From positions 1,798,001-1,862,000 of the forward strand of contig NZ_CP154625.1 of NCBI RefSeq assembly GCF_051148895.1: 64,000 bases of DNA. The letters run 5' to 3'. The translations under genes and the position numbers were made by a program. This stretch comes from Terrisporobacter vanillatitrophus. Its GTDB lineage: Bacteria > Bacillota > Clostridia > Peptostreptococcales > Peptostreptococcaceae. Numbering within the stretch: the stretch's first letter is position 1; each line of letters starts with the position of its first letter. The notes beneath the pieces were generated by a model that was not told the DNA's origin, did not search any database, and saw only the letters and a program-made list of their open reading frames with translations. This document shows positions 34,350 through 42,781 of this stretch, piece after piece.

Positions 34350-36275
34350 ATGAATAAGAAATTATCAAAAGAGGCTTATGGTGGTGTTCATGGTAAAGAT
34401 TATGTACCATATATAAACGATAAGTCAAAAAAAGGTACAAACCTTGCAGTATTAGTAATTGGTATTATACTATCTGCTTTATTTGCAGCATCTACAGCTT
34501 ACTCTGGTATGAAATCAGGGTTAACAGTCGCAGCAGGAATTCCTGGTGCTATAATAGGTTCAATGCTTATAGGAGTATTCGCTAAGTCAAAAGGTATACT
34601 TGGGAAAAACATAATCCAAGGTATGTCAAGTGGTGGAGAATCTATAGCAAGTGGTATGATTTTTGTATTACCAGCAATTATCCTTATAGGAAGTGAAATA
34701 ACATTCTTAGAAGGATTAGTAGTAGGTGTAGGAGGATGTTTATTCGGTATAGGATGTTCATCATTAGTTTACAACTACTTAATAGTAGAAGAACATGGAA
34801 AACTTATGTATCCAGAGTCAATGGCCATATCTGAAACTCTTGTTGCTTCTGAAGGTGGCGGAGATGCTATCAAGTTCATGGGAATAGGTTTTGGAATAAG
34901 TGGTATTATAAATGTTTTAACAGGATCATTTTTAAATGTAGTTAACAACACTATGACATTCTTAGGAAGTAAGTTCTACAAGTGGAAGTTCTCAATGGAA
35001 GTAAATCCTTTATTATTAGGTATAGGATTCATAGTTGGATTAGAAGTATCTTTAACAATGTTTGCTGGTTCTATATTATCTAACTTTGGTATTGCTCCAT
35101 TAATCGGTTACTTCACTGATATGGCATCTAACAACATGAATTCATGGAATGATGCATCAATGGTTATAAACCAAATGGATGTAAATGCAATATCTAGCAG
35201 TTATGTTAAATACATAGGAGCAGGTATGATGCTTTGTGGTGGTTTAATAGGAGCAATAAAGCTTATACCAACAATAATTGTTTCTGTAAAAGAAACTTTA
35301 AATGCAAGATCTGCTAAAGACGGAAGTTCTGAAGGTAGCTCAGGTGAAATGTTAATACTTATAGGTGGTATGGTTATAGCATTCGTAGCTGCATTCATGA
35401 TATCTGGAAGTGTAAAAATGGCAATAGTAGGAGCAATAGTTTCTTTAATATTATCATTATTATTCGTAATAGTTGCAGGGCGTTTAACTGGTACAATAGG
35501 AACATCTAACCTTCCAGTATCAGGAATGACAATAGCTTCATTAGTTATATTAACATTAGTGTTTGTTGTGATGGGATGGACTAGCAATGCTGATAATAAG
35601 TCATTATTATTATTTGCTGCATTCATGGTTGTTGCAATAGCAACAGCTGGAGGATATACTCAATCTCAAAAAGTTACTTATGTAATAGGTGGAAATAAGA
35701 AAGAAATGCAAAACGCATTTGCAATAGCTTCTATAGTAGGTGTTGTTGTTGTTACAGGAACAATAGTATTACTTGCTGATCAATTAGCTGTTACAGGAGT
35801 AGATGCACAATTTGCCCTACCTCAAGCTAACTTAATGTCTACATTAACTTCTGGTATAATGTCAGGAGATTTACCATGGGTTATGATAATAACTGGTGTA
35901 GTTATGGCTTTATTCTTATTCTTATTAAACTTACCAATAATGACTATAGCTATAGGATTCTACTTACCAATATCAACAACTTCTATAATATTAGTTGGAG
36001 CATTAATACGTGTATTCGTTGAAAAAATGTGTAAAGATGTTGCTGAGAAAGAAATCAGAGTTTCTAACGGTATAAGTTTATCTTCAGGATTAGTTGCTGG
36101 TGGATCTATAATAGGTCTAATAGGTATAATCTTACAAGTATCTGGAGTTATAACTCCTAAAGTTCCAACTGGATTCGCGGCTGGAAACATGATGGCACTA
36201 GTAATATTAGTTCTATTAGTTATAGCTACAACTGTGGCAATAATGGCATCTAAAATTAAGAAAAATGAAAACTAA
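34350..36275 (+). CDS. OPT-family oligopeptide transporter
   Basis: 641 residues, about 14-16 membrane helices, behind AAAGGAAATAATTGAT. It contains the OPT hallmark regions: AASTAYSGMKSGLTVAAGIPGAIIGSMLIG near the N-terminus, ESMAISETLVASEGGGDAIKFM, MEVNPLLLGIGFIVGLEVSLTMFAGS, and NLPIMTIAIGFYLPISTTSIILVGALIR. It imports peptides or metal chelates by proton symport. The last 11 bases overlap a PqqD-like gene, implying cotranslation. Confidence 0.93.
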   Translation: MNKKLSKEAYGGVHGKDYVPYINDKSKKGTNLAVLVIGIILSALFAASTAYSGMKSGLTVAAGIPGAIIGSMLIGVFAKSKGILGKNIIQGMSSGGESIASGMIFVLPAIILIGSEITFLEGLVVGVGGCLFGIGCSSLVYNYLIVEEHGKLMYPESMAISETLVASEGGGDAIKFMGIGFGISGIINVLTGSFLNVVNNTMTFLGSKFYKWKFSMEVNPLLLGIGFIVGLEVSLTMFAGSILSNFGIAPLIGYFTDMASNNMNSWNDASMVINQMDVNAISSSYVKYIGAGMMLCGGLIGAIKLIPTIIVSVKETLNARSAKDGSSEGSSGEMLILIGGMVIAFVAAFMISGSVKMAIVGAIVSLILSLLFVIVAGRLTGTIGTSNLPVSGMTIASLVILTLVFVVMGWTSNADNKSLLLFAAFMVVAIATAGGYTQSQKVTYVIGGNKKEMQNAFAIASIVGVVVVTGTIVLLADQLAVTGVDAQFALPQANLMSTLTSGIMSGDLPWVMIITGVVMALFLFLLNLPIMTIAIGFYLPISTTSIILVGALIRVFVEKMCKDVAEKEIRVSNGISLSSGLVAGGSIIGLIGIILQVSGVITPKVPTGFAAGNMMALVILVLLVIATTVAIMASKIKKNEN

Positions 36276-36612
36276 TCAAGAAGTTTTAGATATTGTTTAT
36301 AAAATTTGCGATAATATTGAATATGAAGTAAATGAAGATAAAGTAGTTACTATACTTGAAAAACAAGACCATAAGATTCAAAAGCTTTTTAGAAAACTAA
36401 AGTTTAAAATTCCTACTCATAAAAAAATTGAACTAGATGAATACAGTAGTGCAGTATTTTTAGAAATTGACGGTGAAAAAACAGTTAAAGAAATAGGAAA
36501 AAAACTTGAGGTTAAATTTGGAGAGAAAGTAAATCCACTTTATGAAAGGTTACTACTTTTCCTAAATCATATAGAAGTAAATTGCAAATATGTAGAAAAA
36601 ACTAATAACTAA
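36265..36612 (+). CDS. PqqD-like protein overlapping the OPT gene
   Basis: 115 residues with a PqqD-type core: strands and helices DEYSSAVFLEIDGEKTVKEIGKKLEVKFGEKVNPLYERLLLFLNHI. The N-terminal 45 residues are an extra charged region. PqqD proteins normally present peptides to radical SAM enzymes; none is visible here. Its overlap with the transporter gene points instead to a role with the transporter, which is inference. Confidence 0.75.
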   Translation: MKTNQEVLDIVYKICDNIEYEVNEDKVVTILEKQDHKIQKLFRKLKFKIPTHKKIELDEYSSAVFLEIDGEKTVKEIGKKLEVKFGEKVNPLYERLLLFLNHIEVNCKYVEKTNN

Positions 36613-36972
36613 TAAAAAAACTTGAATATTAGATATTGACATAGATAGGTATAAACTATATTCAAAATTAAGACCTATGGAACAAAGTTATATGTTCCAT
36701 AGGTTATTTTTATTGTCAGAATATTTTAATATTTATCATTTTAACTTGGGAGTTTAAACATGAAAGATGAAAAAGAAACAAAAAGTTACAAAATAAATTG
36801 ACGATTTTTAAGAATTAAAAAAAGGGGTATTAATAAATAGAATAAAATAGTTGGAAATAAAAATTGCTAGAATTTTAGAAATCGAATAAAAAATAGACAC
36901 TATAAAAGAAAATATATAGTATGTGTTGATCAAAATAAAAAATAGTAATAGAAAATAGAAGGAGGAGAGATA
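36613..36972. other. Intergenic region
   Basis: 360 bases with the terminator at 36671-36714 and no convincing gene; a 13-codon frame at 36760 is too short to support. Confidence 0.4.
36671..36714 (+). terminator. Terminator, sequence shared with 46256-46296
   Basis: GACCTATGGAACA / TGTTCCATAGGT with T-rich end. The loop AAGTTATA and the stem recur almost identically at 46256-46296. Confidence 0.85.
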
Positions 36973-37182
36973 ATGAGAAAAATAAAAGAAGGTAACGTAA
37001 TATATCTTATACCAAAGGATAAAAATACAATGGATTTGAGATGTAGTGAGTGTGGAGTTGTTAAAAATGAACTAGATATTACAGTAGAGGTTGATAAGGT
37101 AAGTAATAGAAAGGTGTATAAGTGTGAATGTGGTTGCAAAACATTTACACCACAAATGGATTTAGAAGAATACTACATATAA
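36973..37182 (+). CDS. Small zinc-ribbon-like protein
   Basis: 69 residues behind AGGAGGAGAGATA. Two cysteine pairs, C-S-E-C and C-E-C-G-C, flank a strand-rich middle, a likely zinc ribbon. No partner domain. Unknown function. Confidence 0.65.
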   Translation: MRKIKEGNVIYLIPKDKNTMDLRCSECGVVKNELDITVEVDKVSNRKVYKCECGCKTFTPQMDLEEYYI

Positions 37183-37246
37183 TTACCAAATATGTGAAAA
37201 AAGGAAGTTATTAAATGAGTAAAATCTATAAAAAGTTAGAATAAAA

Positions 37247-37277
37247 AATGCACCTACAAAAAATGTGGGTGCATTAT
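37247..37277 (+). terminator. Rho-independent terminator
   Basis: AATGCACCTACA / TGTGGGTGCATT stem with 5-base loop. Confidence 0.8.
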
Positions 37278-37279
37278 TT

Positions 37280-37516
37280 ATGTATGGTGTGAAAAATAAA
37301 TATAAGTACGAAAAAGAAATTGAAAAGCTGTTTGAGCGTGTAGGTAATTGTGATAATCCACAATTATGTAATAATGCAAAGTCATTATTAATTTTTAGAT
37401 ACATAGAAAGAGAAGAGTATGATAGTGCACAAAAACTTATTGATACCTTACCTAATATCTCAATTAATAAAAATCAAATACAATCTAAGTTATATATTAT
37501 TTATGGATGGATTTAA
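37280..37516 (+). pseudogene. Fragment of a TPR-type regulator
   Basis: The frame encodes KYEKEIEKLFERVGNCDNPQ ... IEREEYDSAQKLIDTLPNIS, resembling the helical C-terminal domain of HTH-TPR regulators. The only start codons lie in or next to a terminator hairpin without ribosome binding site, and no HTH precedes it. It ends shortly before the IS3 element. Confidence 0.5.
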
Positions 37517-37584
37517 TAAGCTTTTATATAGGGATTATAATTGCTGTAATAATAGATGAATTTTTGAATTATACTAAGTAAGTG

Positions 37585-37601
37585 AAAGGGGTACACAAAA
37601 A
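37585..37601 (+). repeat. Left half of a terminator hairpin split by the IS3 element
   Basis: AAAGGGGTACACAAAAA. With TGTGTATCCCTTTT at 39113-39126 it rebuilds the hairpin also found at 9872-9905. Confidence 0.8.
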
Positions 37602-37653
37602 TGTACTGCGCCCCAATTGTTGGACCAAGATTCTAACGATTGGGGTGTTTTTT

Positions 37654-38166
37654 ATGGTTAAATATAATTACGACTTTAAATTAAAAGTTGTAACAGCATA
37701 TTTAAATGGAGAAGGTGGGTATAAATCAATAGCAAGGCAATATGGAATTCCAAACATTTCACAAATTCAAAGATGGGTGAGTGTATATAAGTCTCTTGGT
37801 AAAGATGCATTAAAAACAAAGAAAAAGCAGACTTCTTATCCTGTACAACTTAAACTTGATGTTGTAAACTATATGATTATAACTAAGTATAGTGCACAAG
37901 AAGTCGCTAACCATTTCGGAATTAATAATAGTACACTTGTATCAGCATGGATGCAGAAATTTTCAAATGGTGGTGTTGACGAATTGTCTAAAAGGAAAGG
38001 AATGCCACCTATGAATAAAAATAAAAAAGAAGAAAAACTAACAAGAGAACAAGAATTAGAACGTGAAAATGAATTACTAAAAGCGGAGCTTGCTTTTCTA
38101 AAAAAGCTGCGTGCTTCAGGGATGAATATTCCAGAAAGGTTAAAAACAAATACGAAGCAAAAATAA
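37654..38166 (+). CDS. IS3-family OrfA, helix-turn-helix protein
   Basis: 170 residues from ATG 37654 (the frame is open upstream into the IS end). Two HTH units (VVTAYLNGEGGYKSIARQYGIPNISQIQRWV and VVNYMIITKYSAQEVANHFGINNSTLVSAWMQKF) are followed by a leucine zipper (REQELERENELLKAELAFLKKL). It binds the element ends. The full transposase is made by a -1 frameshift near 38142. Confidence 0.9.
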   Translation: MVKYNYDFKLKVVTAYLNGEGGYKSIARQYGIPNISQIQRWVSVYKSLGKDALKTKKKQTSYPVQLKLDVVNYMIITKYSAQEVANHFGINNSTLVSAWMQKFSNGGVDELSKRKGMPPMNKNKKEEKLTREQELERENELLKAELAFLKKLRASGMNIPERLKTNTKQK

Positions 38167-39047
38167 TCTATGATCTTCGTAAAGAATTTAAATTATCTAT
38201 TATCCTTGAAGCTACGAAGTTTCCTAAATCAACATATATGTATTGGCAAAAAAGATTTGAAGATGAAAATCCAGATGAAGAACTTGAAGGAAAAATCAAA
38301 AAAATCTTCAAAGATAATGACAAGAATTATGGCTATCGCCGAATTACATCTACATTAAAAAATTCTGGTATTGTTATTAATCAAAAGAAAGTTAGGAGAC
38401 TTATGAAAAAACTGGAGCTTAAGTGTATATCATTTTCTCATAAATCACGTAAGTATAATTCATATAAAGGTACAATTGGAAAAGTAGCTAAAAATAGAAT
38501 TAATAGAAGATTTAATACATCAATTCCACATCAAAAGATAACAACTGATACAACGGAATTTAAAATATATGAAACTAATAAAAACGGTAGATTAACTATA
38601 AAAAAAGCATATTTAGATCCATTTTTAGACATGTTTAATGGTGAAATTTTATCATATAGTTTATCAGAAAGGCCAGATTTCAAGTCTGTAAATTATGCTT
38701 TGGATGAAGCTATTATTATTACAAGTGACTGTCCTTATCGAAGAACTTTTCATTCAGATCAAGGATGGATATATCAAATGAAGCAGTATACAAATATACT
38801 TAAAGATAATAAAATATTTCAAAGTATGTCTCGAAAAGGAACATGCCTTGATAATTCTCCCATGGAAAATTTCTTTGGCATAATTAAACAAGAAATGTAT
38901 TATGGAAAAATCTATAGAAGTTTTGAAGAGTTAGAAATAGCAATAAAAAAATATATTAACTATTATAATAATGAAAGAATTAAGGAAAAATTAAACTGGA
39001 ATAGTCCAGTAAATTATAGAATGAAATATGAATTAAAAGCTGCATAA
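38142..39047 (+). CDS. IS3-family OrfB, DDE transposase (made by -1 frameshift)
   Basis: The frame enters at the A run 38142-38146, in the -1 frame relative to orfA. It starts KYEAKIIYDLRKEFKLS, then HTH_21 (NYGYRRITSTLKNSGIVINQKKVRRLM), and the rve core: ITTDTTEFKI (Asp), FHSDQGWIYQ (Asp) and SPMENFFGIIKQEMYY (Glu). A separate start at ATG 38238 would lose the N-terminus, so an OrfAB fusion is likely. Confidence 0.9.
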   Translation, partial: KNKYEAKIIYDLRKEFKLSIILEATKFPKSTYMYWQKRFEDENPDEELEGKIKKIFKDNDKNYGYRRITSTLKNSGIVINQKKVRRLMKKLELKCISFSHKSRKYNSYKGTIGKVAKNRINRRFNTSIPHQKITTDTTEFKIYETNKNGRLTIKKAYLDPFLDMFNGEILSYSLSERPDFKSVNYALDEAIIITSDCPYRRTFHSDQGWIYQMKQYTNILKDNKIFQSMSRKGTCLDNSPMENFFGIIKQEMYYGKIYRSFEELEIAIKKYINYYNNERIKEKLNWNSPVNYRMKYELKAA

Positions 39048-39172
39048 AATAAAAATACTGGAATGAAACATCACTCCAGTATAAAGTCCAACTTTTGGGT
39101 CTCAGTACAAAATGTGTATCCCTTTTAGCTTTTTTGACAATGATAGCAAGACAAGTCATTGGAAAGTTTTAG

Positions 39173-39433
39173 TCATCTAACAAAGATCAATACAATTCTT
39201 GCTTTAATACATATGATGCATTTCAAATGCTAAAGCATAGTATTGCCTTATATAACGCTTGTTATAAAAAAGAAAAAGATATTAAAAAGTTAACCCTTGT
39301 AAATTGTGTGTGGGAGCTGGATTTTATAAATAGTCTCTCTACATTATCAAAGAAGAAATATAGTAGCACACTTAAAAATGAGCATGATGAGTTTCATGTA
39401 TTTTATAAATCTATGCAACCTGTAAAGGTATAG
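39173..39433 (+). pseudogene. Fragment of an unrecognised protein (paralogous to 43403-43606)
   Basis: About 86 codons after a TAG, without ribosome binding site. The part VNCVWELDFINSLSTLSKKK, then YSSTLKNEHDEFHVFYKSMQ, is about 75% identical to the fragment at 43403. No family recognised. Both lie beside remnants of mobile DNA. Confidence 0.5.
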
Positions 39434-39476
39434 GAAGTATTGCAACTGATGCAGTAAATGTTTAACAAATATTTAT

Positions 39477-39625
39477 ATGTTAATTGGTGAAAGAAATTTT
39501 TTAGATACGATAGATAGTGAAGATATTGTATTTATGTATAGAAAAAATATCTTTATGAATGTACTTGTGAGTTTGCGTACCTTGAATATCAAGCAAAAGA
39601 ATATGAACAGTTGGAAAAAGAATGA
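39477..39625 (+). pseudogene. Frameshifted gene fragment
   Basis: One frame reads IGERNFLDTIDSEDIVFMYRK. After a one-base shift near 39548 a second frame continues YLYECTCEFAYLEYQAKEYE and stops at 39625. No start site. Probably a decayed helical protein. Confidence 0.4.
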
Positions 39626-39749
39626 AATCAGAGATAATAAGATTATTTATAAAACTAGCATAAGACCAGCTTTTATTTTACCCAAAATAAATGTATAATC
39701 AAATTATATAATAAGTAATTAATATATAATGGATGAAAGGATACAAGTT

Positions 39750-40805
39750 ATGAATGAATATAAATTGGGTCTATACGCTGATGATAATACAGAATTATAT
39801 TATAGACAGACAATAGAAATAAATAATTTAGTGGATATGTTAAACACGGTAAAGCTAGAAGTAAAGCCTGGTATAGATATAAAAGAGACATTGGAGCTAG
39901 AATCGATATATTCCAGTGAAGTTGAAGGTTATTTTACAACTAGAAGAGAATTATCCAAATTTATAGAAGGAAAGCGAAACCCATCAACTAAAGATGAAAA
40001 AGCTGTATATAGTAATTATCTAGCTTTAAAATATGGATTAGAAAGCAAAGAAAGTCCATACTCTAAATCGTTTATACTAAAACTAAATTCAATAATACTA
40101 GATGAAGCAGTTAAGGACTATAGAAAAGAGCCTGTTGATATTGTAAACAGACGAGATGACATAGTTCATGAAGGATTACCTTACAATAATCTAGACAAGT
40201 ATATGAATTCATTGATGGACTTTGCTAAAAAGAATTCATTAGATCCACTTATAAGTGCAATTGTAATACATTTTTACTTTGTCTACATACATCCATTTAT
40301 AGATGGTAATGGAAGAACTGGCAGAGCATATTCATATCTTTATTTAGTATCCAAGGGGCTGAGTAATTATAATTTATTCTCAATATCCTATATGTTGCCA
40401 GATAGACGAGCTAAATACTACAATCATCTGAAAACTATTGAGACAAATGGATTTGATTTAACTGAATTTATTGCCTTCATGCTACGTGTAATGATAGATG
40501 GTTTTGAAGATATAGAAAGTAAATATAATTTAATTAATATTATTTCTAATGTTAAAAGAATTTACAGTGTGTTTAAGCTAGAATATACTGATTTAACAGA
40601 GACTATGTTGAATTTTATATATACTAAAGATAATTTTAATAAGGATAAGTTTTATAAAAAAATAAGAAGTAAATTTATAAAATCAGGATATACAGATGAA
40701 AGACTACAGATTGAAATAGATGAGATACTGGATACTTTAGTTAAATATAATGTAATAGATGAAAATTATAGAATAAATAAAAATTTAACTACAAAAACAT
40801 CATAA
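39750..40805 (+). CDS. Fic family protein (class II, self-inhibited AMPylator type)
   Basis: 351 residues from ATG 39750 after GAAAGG; an ATG 21 bases upstream is possible. The active-site motif HPFIDGNGRTGR is complete, with catalytic His and the phosphate-binding GNGR. An N-terminal inhibitory helix SSEVEG fits the (S/T)xxxE(G/N) rule, so the enzyme should be held inactive until released. A C-terminal winged-helix-like region follows. It transfers AMP (or a similar group) to a protein; target unknown. Confidence 0.92.
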   Translation: MNEYKLGLYADDNTELYYRQTIEINNLVDMLNTVKLEVKPGIDIKETLELESIYSSEVEGYFTTRRELSKFIEGKRNPSTKDEKAVYSNYLALKYGLESKESPYSKSFILKLNSIILDEAVKDYRKEPVDIVNRRDDIVHEGLPYNNLDKYMNSLMDFAKKNSLDPLISAIVIHFYFVYIHPFIDGNGRTGRAYSYLYLVSKGLSNYNLFSISYMLPDRRAKYYNHLKTIETNGFDLTEFIAFMLRVMIDGFEDIESKYNLINIISNVKRIYSVFKLEYTDLTETMLNFIYTKDNFNKDKFYKKIRSKFIKSGYTDERLQIEIDEILDTLVKYNVIDENYRINKNLTTKTS

Positions 40806-40883
40806 TTTACATTAAGAACTTGTTAATAATTTATAAACTATTGAACATAATTTATAATATAACTAAATATGTTATAATGATTA

Positions 40884-40918
40884 GAGCTCTGGAAACCTTC
40901 GAGGACCAGGGCCTTTTT
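40884..40918 (+). terminator. Rho-independent terminator
   Basis: GCTCTGG / CCAGGGC stem with T run after the Fic gene. Confidence 0.75.
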
Positions 40919-41032
40919 ATGATAACTAGGCACCACTGTGATAATTACTTTTTTGTTTACAAGTGCAATTATTTACTATATTTTCCATTTAAATTATAAT
41001 CTATTAGATAATAAAGCTAAAAGGGGGGAAAC

Positions 41033-41442
41033 ATGAATTATAGCAAATTATTTACAGTGAAAATCAATTTGATTTAATAGGGCTTGTATATTATTGGATT
41101 ATATTAATGATTGTAGTAATTTTGGTTACTATATTAAAAATTGAAATGAAATTTAAACGAATAATAAAGACTGATAAAACAGGATCATTGAATTCACAAG
41201 AAGTATTAGACTTTTACGAAGATTTTTTAATAGTAAAAAGTAAAGTATTTGAAGGAGAGATAAAAGTTAAATATGCTCAGTTTTATGAAGTGTTTGAGTC
41301 AAAGGATTATTTTATAACTTATTTAAATGCTAATAAGGCAACCTTAATAAGAAAAAAAGATATGGAAAGTGAAGTTATTGATAGTTTAAGGTCTTTATAT
41401 ATAAAAAATCTTACAAACAAATATAAAAGAGTAAATATATAA
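41033..41442 (+). pseudogene. YcxB-like membrane protein gene with a start-proximal frameshift
   Basis: ATG 41033 sits 5 bases after AAGGGGGG, but its frame stops after 14 codons. The main frame, open from 41044, reads ENQFDLIGLVYYWIILMIVVILVTIL and continues to 41442 with a YcxB-like domain (LDFYEDFLIVKSKVFEGEIKVKYAQFYEVFESKDYFITYLN). A one-base shift near 41050-41060 would fuse them. Translation from ATG 41107 would lose part of the helix and has no site. Frame loss or sequencing error. Confidence 0.6.
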
Positions 41443-41483
41443 ATTTATATTGGATTTTTTAATTCGTAATATACTAAAATTGT

Positions 41484-41663
41484 TTACTCCCTTTTAAATA
41501 TAAAATTAGTTATAGTGCCTAAAATTAAAGCTGGTATTATAGCTCCTATTAATATACCTATTACAGGAGTTAATGATAACTCTAATAATTGAATTATAAA
41601 TATAACCGAAATAATTAAATAAAATAATATATAATCTAATTTTCTGAATTTTGAAAAATTCAT
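41484..41663 (-). CDS. Small two-helix membrane protein (59-residue family, copy 2)
   Basis: 59 residues from ATG 41663, 8 bases after GGAGGGAG. It shares RKLDYILFY, LELSL and PALILGTITNFI with the protein at 12195-12374. Two membrane helices. Function unknown. Confidence 0.7.
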   Translation of the reverse strand: MNFSKFRKLDYILFYLIISVIFIIQLLELSLTPVIGILIGAIIPALILGTITNFIFKRE

Positions 41664-41775
41664 CTTATCTCCCTCCATTTTATTTCATATTATATAACCA
41701 TTGCACTTTTATATTTATGTAAAATAATCAGCCATTAATTATTTTGAAATTTATTTGACATTTTACTAAAATTGT

Positions 41776-41845
41776 TTATTTCTTTTTAAATATAAGATTA
41801 GTTATAGTCCCCAAAATTAAAGCTAAAATTGTAGATTCTACTAAT
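41776..41845 (-). pseudogene. C-terminal fragment of a third 59-residue family copy
   Basis: Reads LVESTILALILGTITNLIFKKK-type residues and a stop; the N-terminal half is gone. It matches the ends of 12195-12374 and 41484-41663. Confidence 0.7.
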
Positions 41846-41887
41846 TTATCCCACTAGATTTTATCTCTTTTTATACAATAAGAAAAT

Positions 41888-41935
41888 ATAGGAGTACATG
41901 GTCCTGTCCCTTGTTTCATAATATATTAAATTTGA
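41888..41935 (-). repeat. Dispersed terminator-type repeat, inverted copy
   Basis: On the minus strand: TTTAATATATTATGAAACAA, then a hairpin around CATGTACTCCTAT. It matches 5392-5442. It lies downstream of the minus-strand small gene 41977-42102. Confidence 0.65.
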
Positions 41936-41976
41936 GAATGTATTATTCTGTTCAATAAAAAAGAGATTTATTAGAC

Positions 41977-42102
41977 TTATTTATTAGACTTCAGTTTTTT
42001 ATATAAATAAAGTCCTCCTCCTATAATCACTATACATACAGCTATATAAATAAAACTTGTAGATATCCCAAATGCATTAGTAGTACTAGTAGTTAATTCC
42101 AT
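41977..42102 (-). CDS. Tiny one-helix membrane protein, lysine-rich tail (small-protein family copy 3)
   Basis: 41 residues behind GGAGTGATGTAAT. NAFGISTSFIYIAVCIVIIGG plus tail LYLYKKLKSNK. The conserved TATTGAACAGAA lies about 20 bases after the stop. See copies at 2781-2906 and 13819-13944. Confidence 0.6.
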   Translation of the reverse strand: MELTTSTTNAFGISTSFIYIAVCIVIIGGGLYLYKKLKSNK

Positions 42103-42176
42103 ATTACATCACTCCTTTTCTATTTACAATTTGTATTAATGACTAATTTAATTATAGAAGAATGTTTATTAAAAAA

Positions 42177-42242
42177 GTGTCCACCAAAACAAATGTTTTG
42201 GCGAAATTATAAAATAATTATAATATTTATTTCGCATTATAT
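42177..42242 (-). repeat. 66-bp leader repeat, copy 1
   Basis: About 80% identical to 42680-42745. On the minus strand it begins with a TATAATGCGAA-type -10 region and contains an inverted repeat CCAAAACA..TGTTTTGG. It precedes the small gene 41977-42102 and looks like a duplicated promoter and leader. Confidence 0.65.
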
Positions 42243-42254
42243 TAAAATTGTGAT

Positions 42255-42566
42255 TTAGAAAATGGCAGTAAAAAATAACGAATTTACGATTATCATTGTT
42301 ATCATAATCGTAGACAGTATTTTACCAACTTTTGAGCCAAAGTCCTCCTTAAATTTATAACCAAAAATTAATGATGGAATAAAAAATAATAGAGAATAAA
42401 ATATTGTATAATGAGTTCCGCTATTGCCGTTAGACCATGCTTTTAGACCAATATAAGTTAAGATATTATCTCCTATACTGAGATAATTAAATGTAAAACT
42501 AAATAAACAACCAACAATAAATAGTAATAAAGAAAGTGAACCTATTCCAATTTTCTTTTTTTTTAC
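42255..42566 (-). pseudogene. Small membrane protein gene with disrupted start
   Basis: About 103 codons, (V)KKKKIGIGSLSLLLFIVGCL to a stop, with three hydrophobic segments. The ribosome binding site GGAGGGG is perfect, but the ATG after it (42568) is followed at once by TAA, and the long frame has no canonical start. A one-base change at the run of nine A would restore it. Family not recognised. Confidence 0.5.
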
Positions 42567-42679
42567 ATTAGCCCCTCCAAATATAAATATTTATATGACT
42601 TAAATTTGATATAATATGTTAATTCATATTAATATAACAATTGTTAATTTAATTATAACAATAATTACATTCAAATAGT

Positions 42680-42745
42680 GTGTACACCAAAACAGATGTT
42701 TTCGTGAACACATAAAATAATCATAGTATTTACTTCGCATTGTAT
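42680..42745 (-). repeat. 66-bp leader repeat, copy 2
   Basis: See 42177-42242. This copy precedes the disrupted gene 42255-42566. Confidence 0.65.
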
Positions 42746-42781
42746 AAATATTGTTCTACAATGTTAATATTTTTTATATTT

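Larger units (their letters stand above)
37602..39109 (+). mobile_element. IS3-family (IS150-like) insertion sequence, complete
   Basis: 1508 bp. Imperfect terminal inverted repeats: left TGTACTGCGCCCCAATTGTT, right complement TGTACTGAGACCCAAAAGTT. A 3-bp repeat AAA flanks it. It carries orfA and orfB in the IS3 layout with orfB in the -1 frame. Confidence 0.92.

Noticed and set aside
36265..36612. RiPP (modified peptide) gene cluster suggested by the PqqD-like protein
   Set aside because: No radical SAM enzyme or precursor peptide candidate lies within several kilobases.
37265..37516. Intact small gene starting at GTG 37265
   Set aside because: The start lies in the descending arm of a terminator hairpin and lacks a ribosome binding site.
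40884..40918. Small riboswitch after the Fic gene
   Set aside because: It is a short stem with T run, better read as a terminator; no conserved aptamer core seen.
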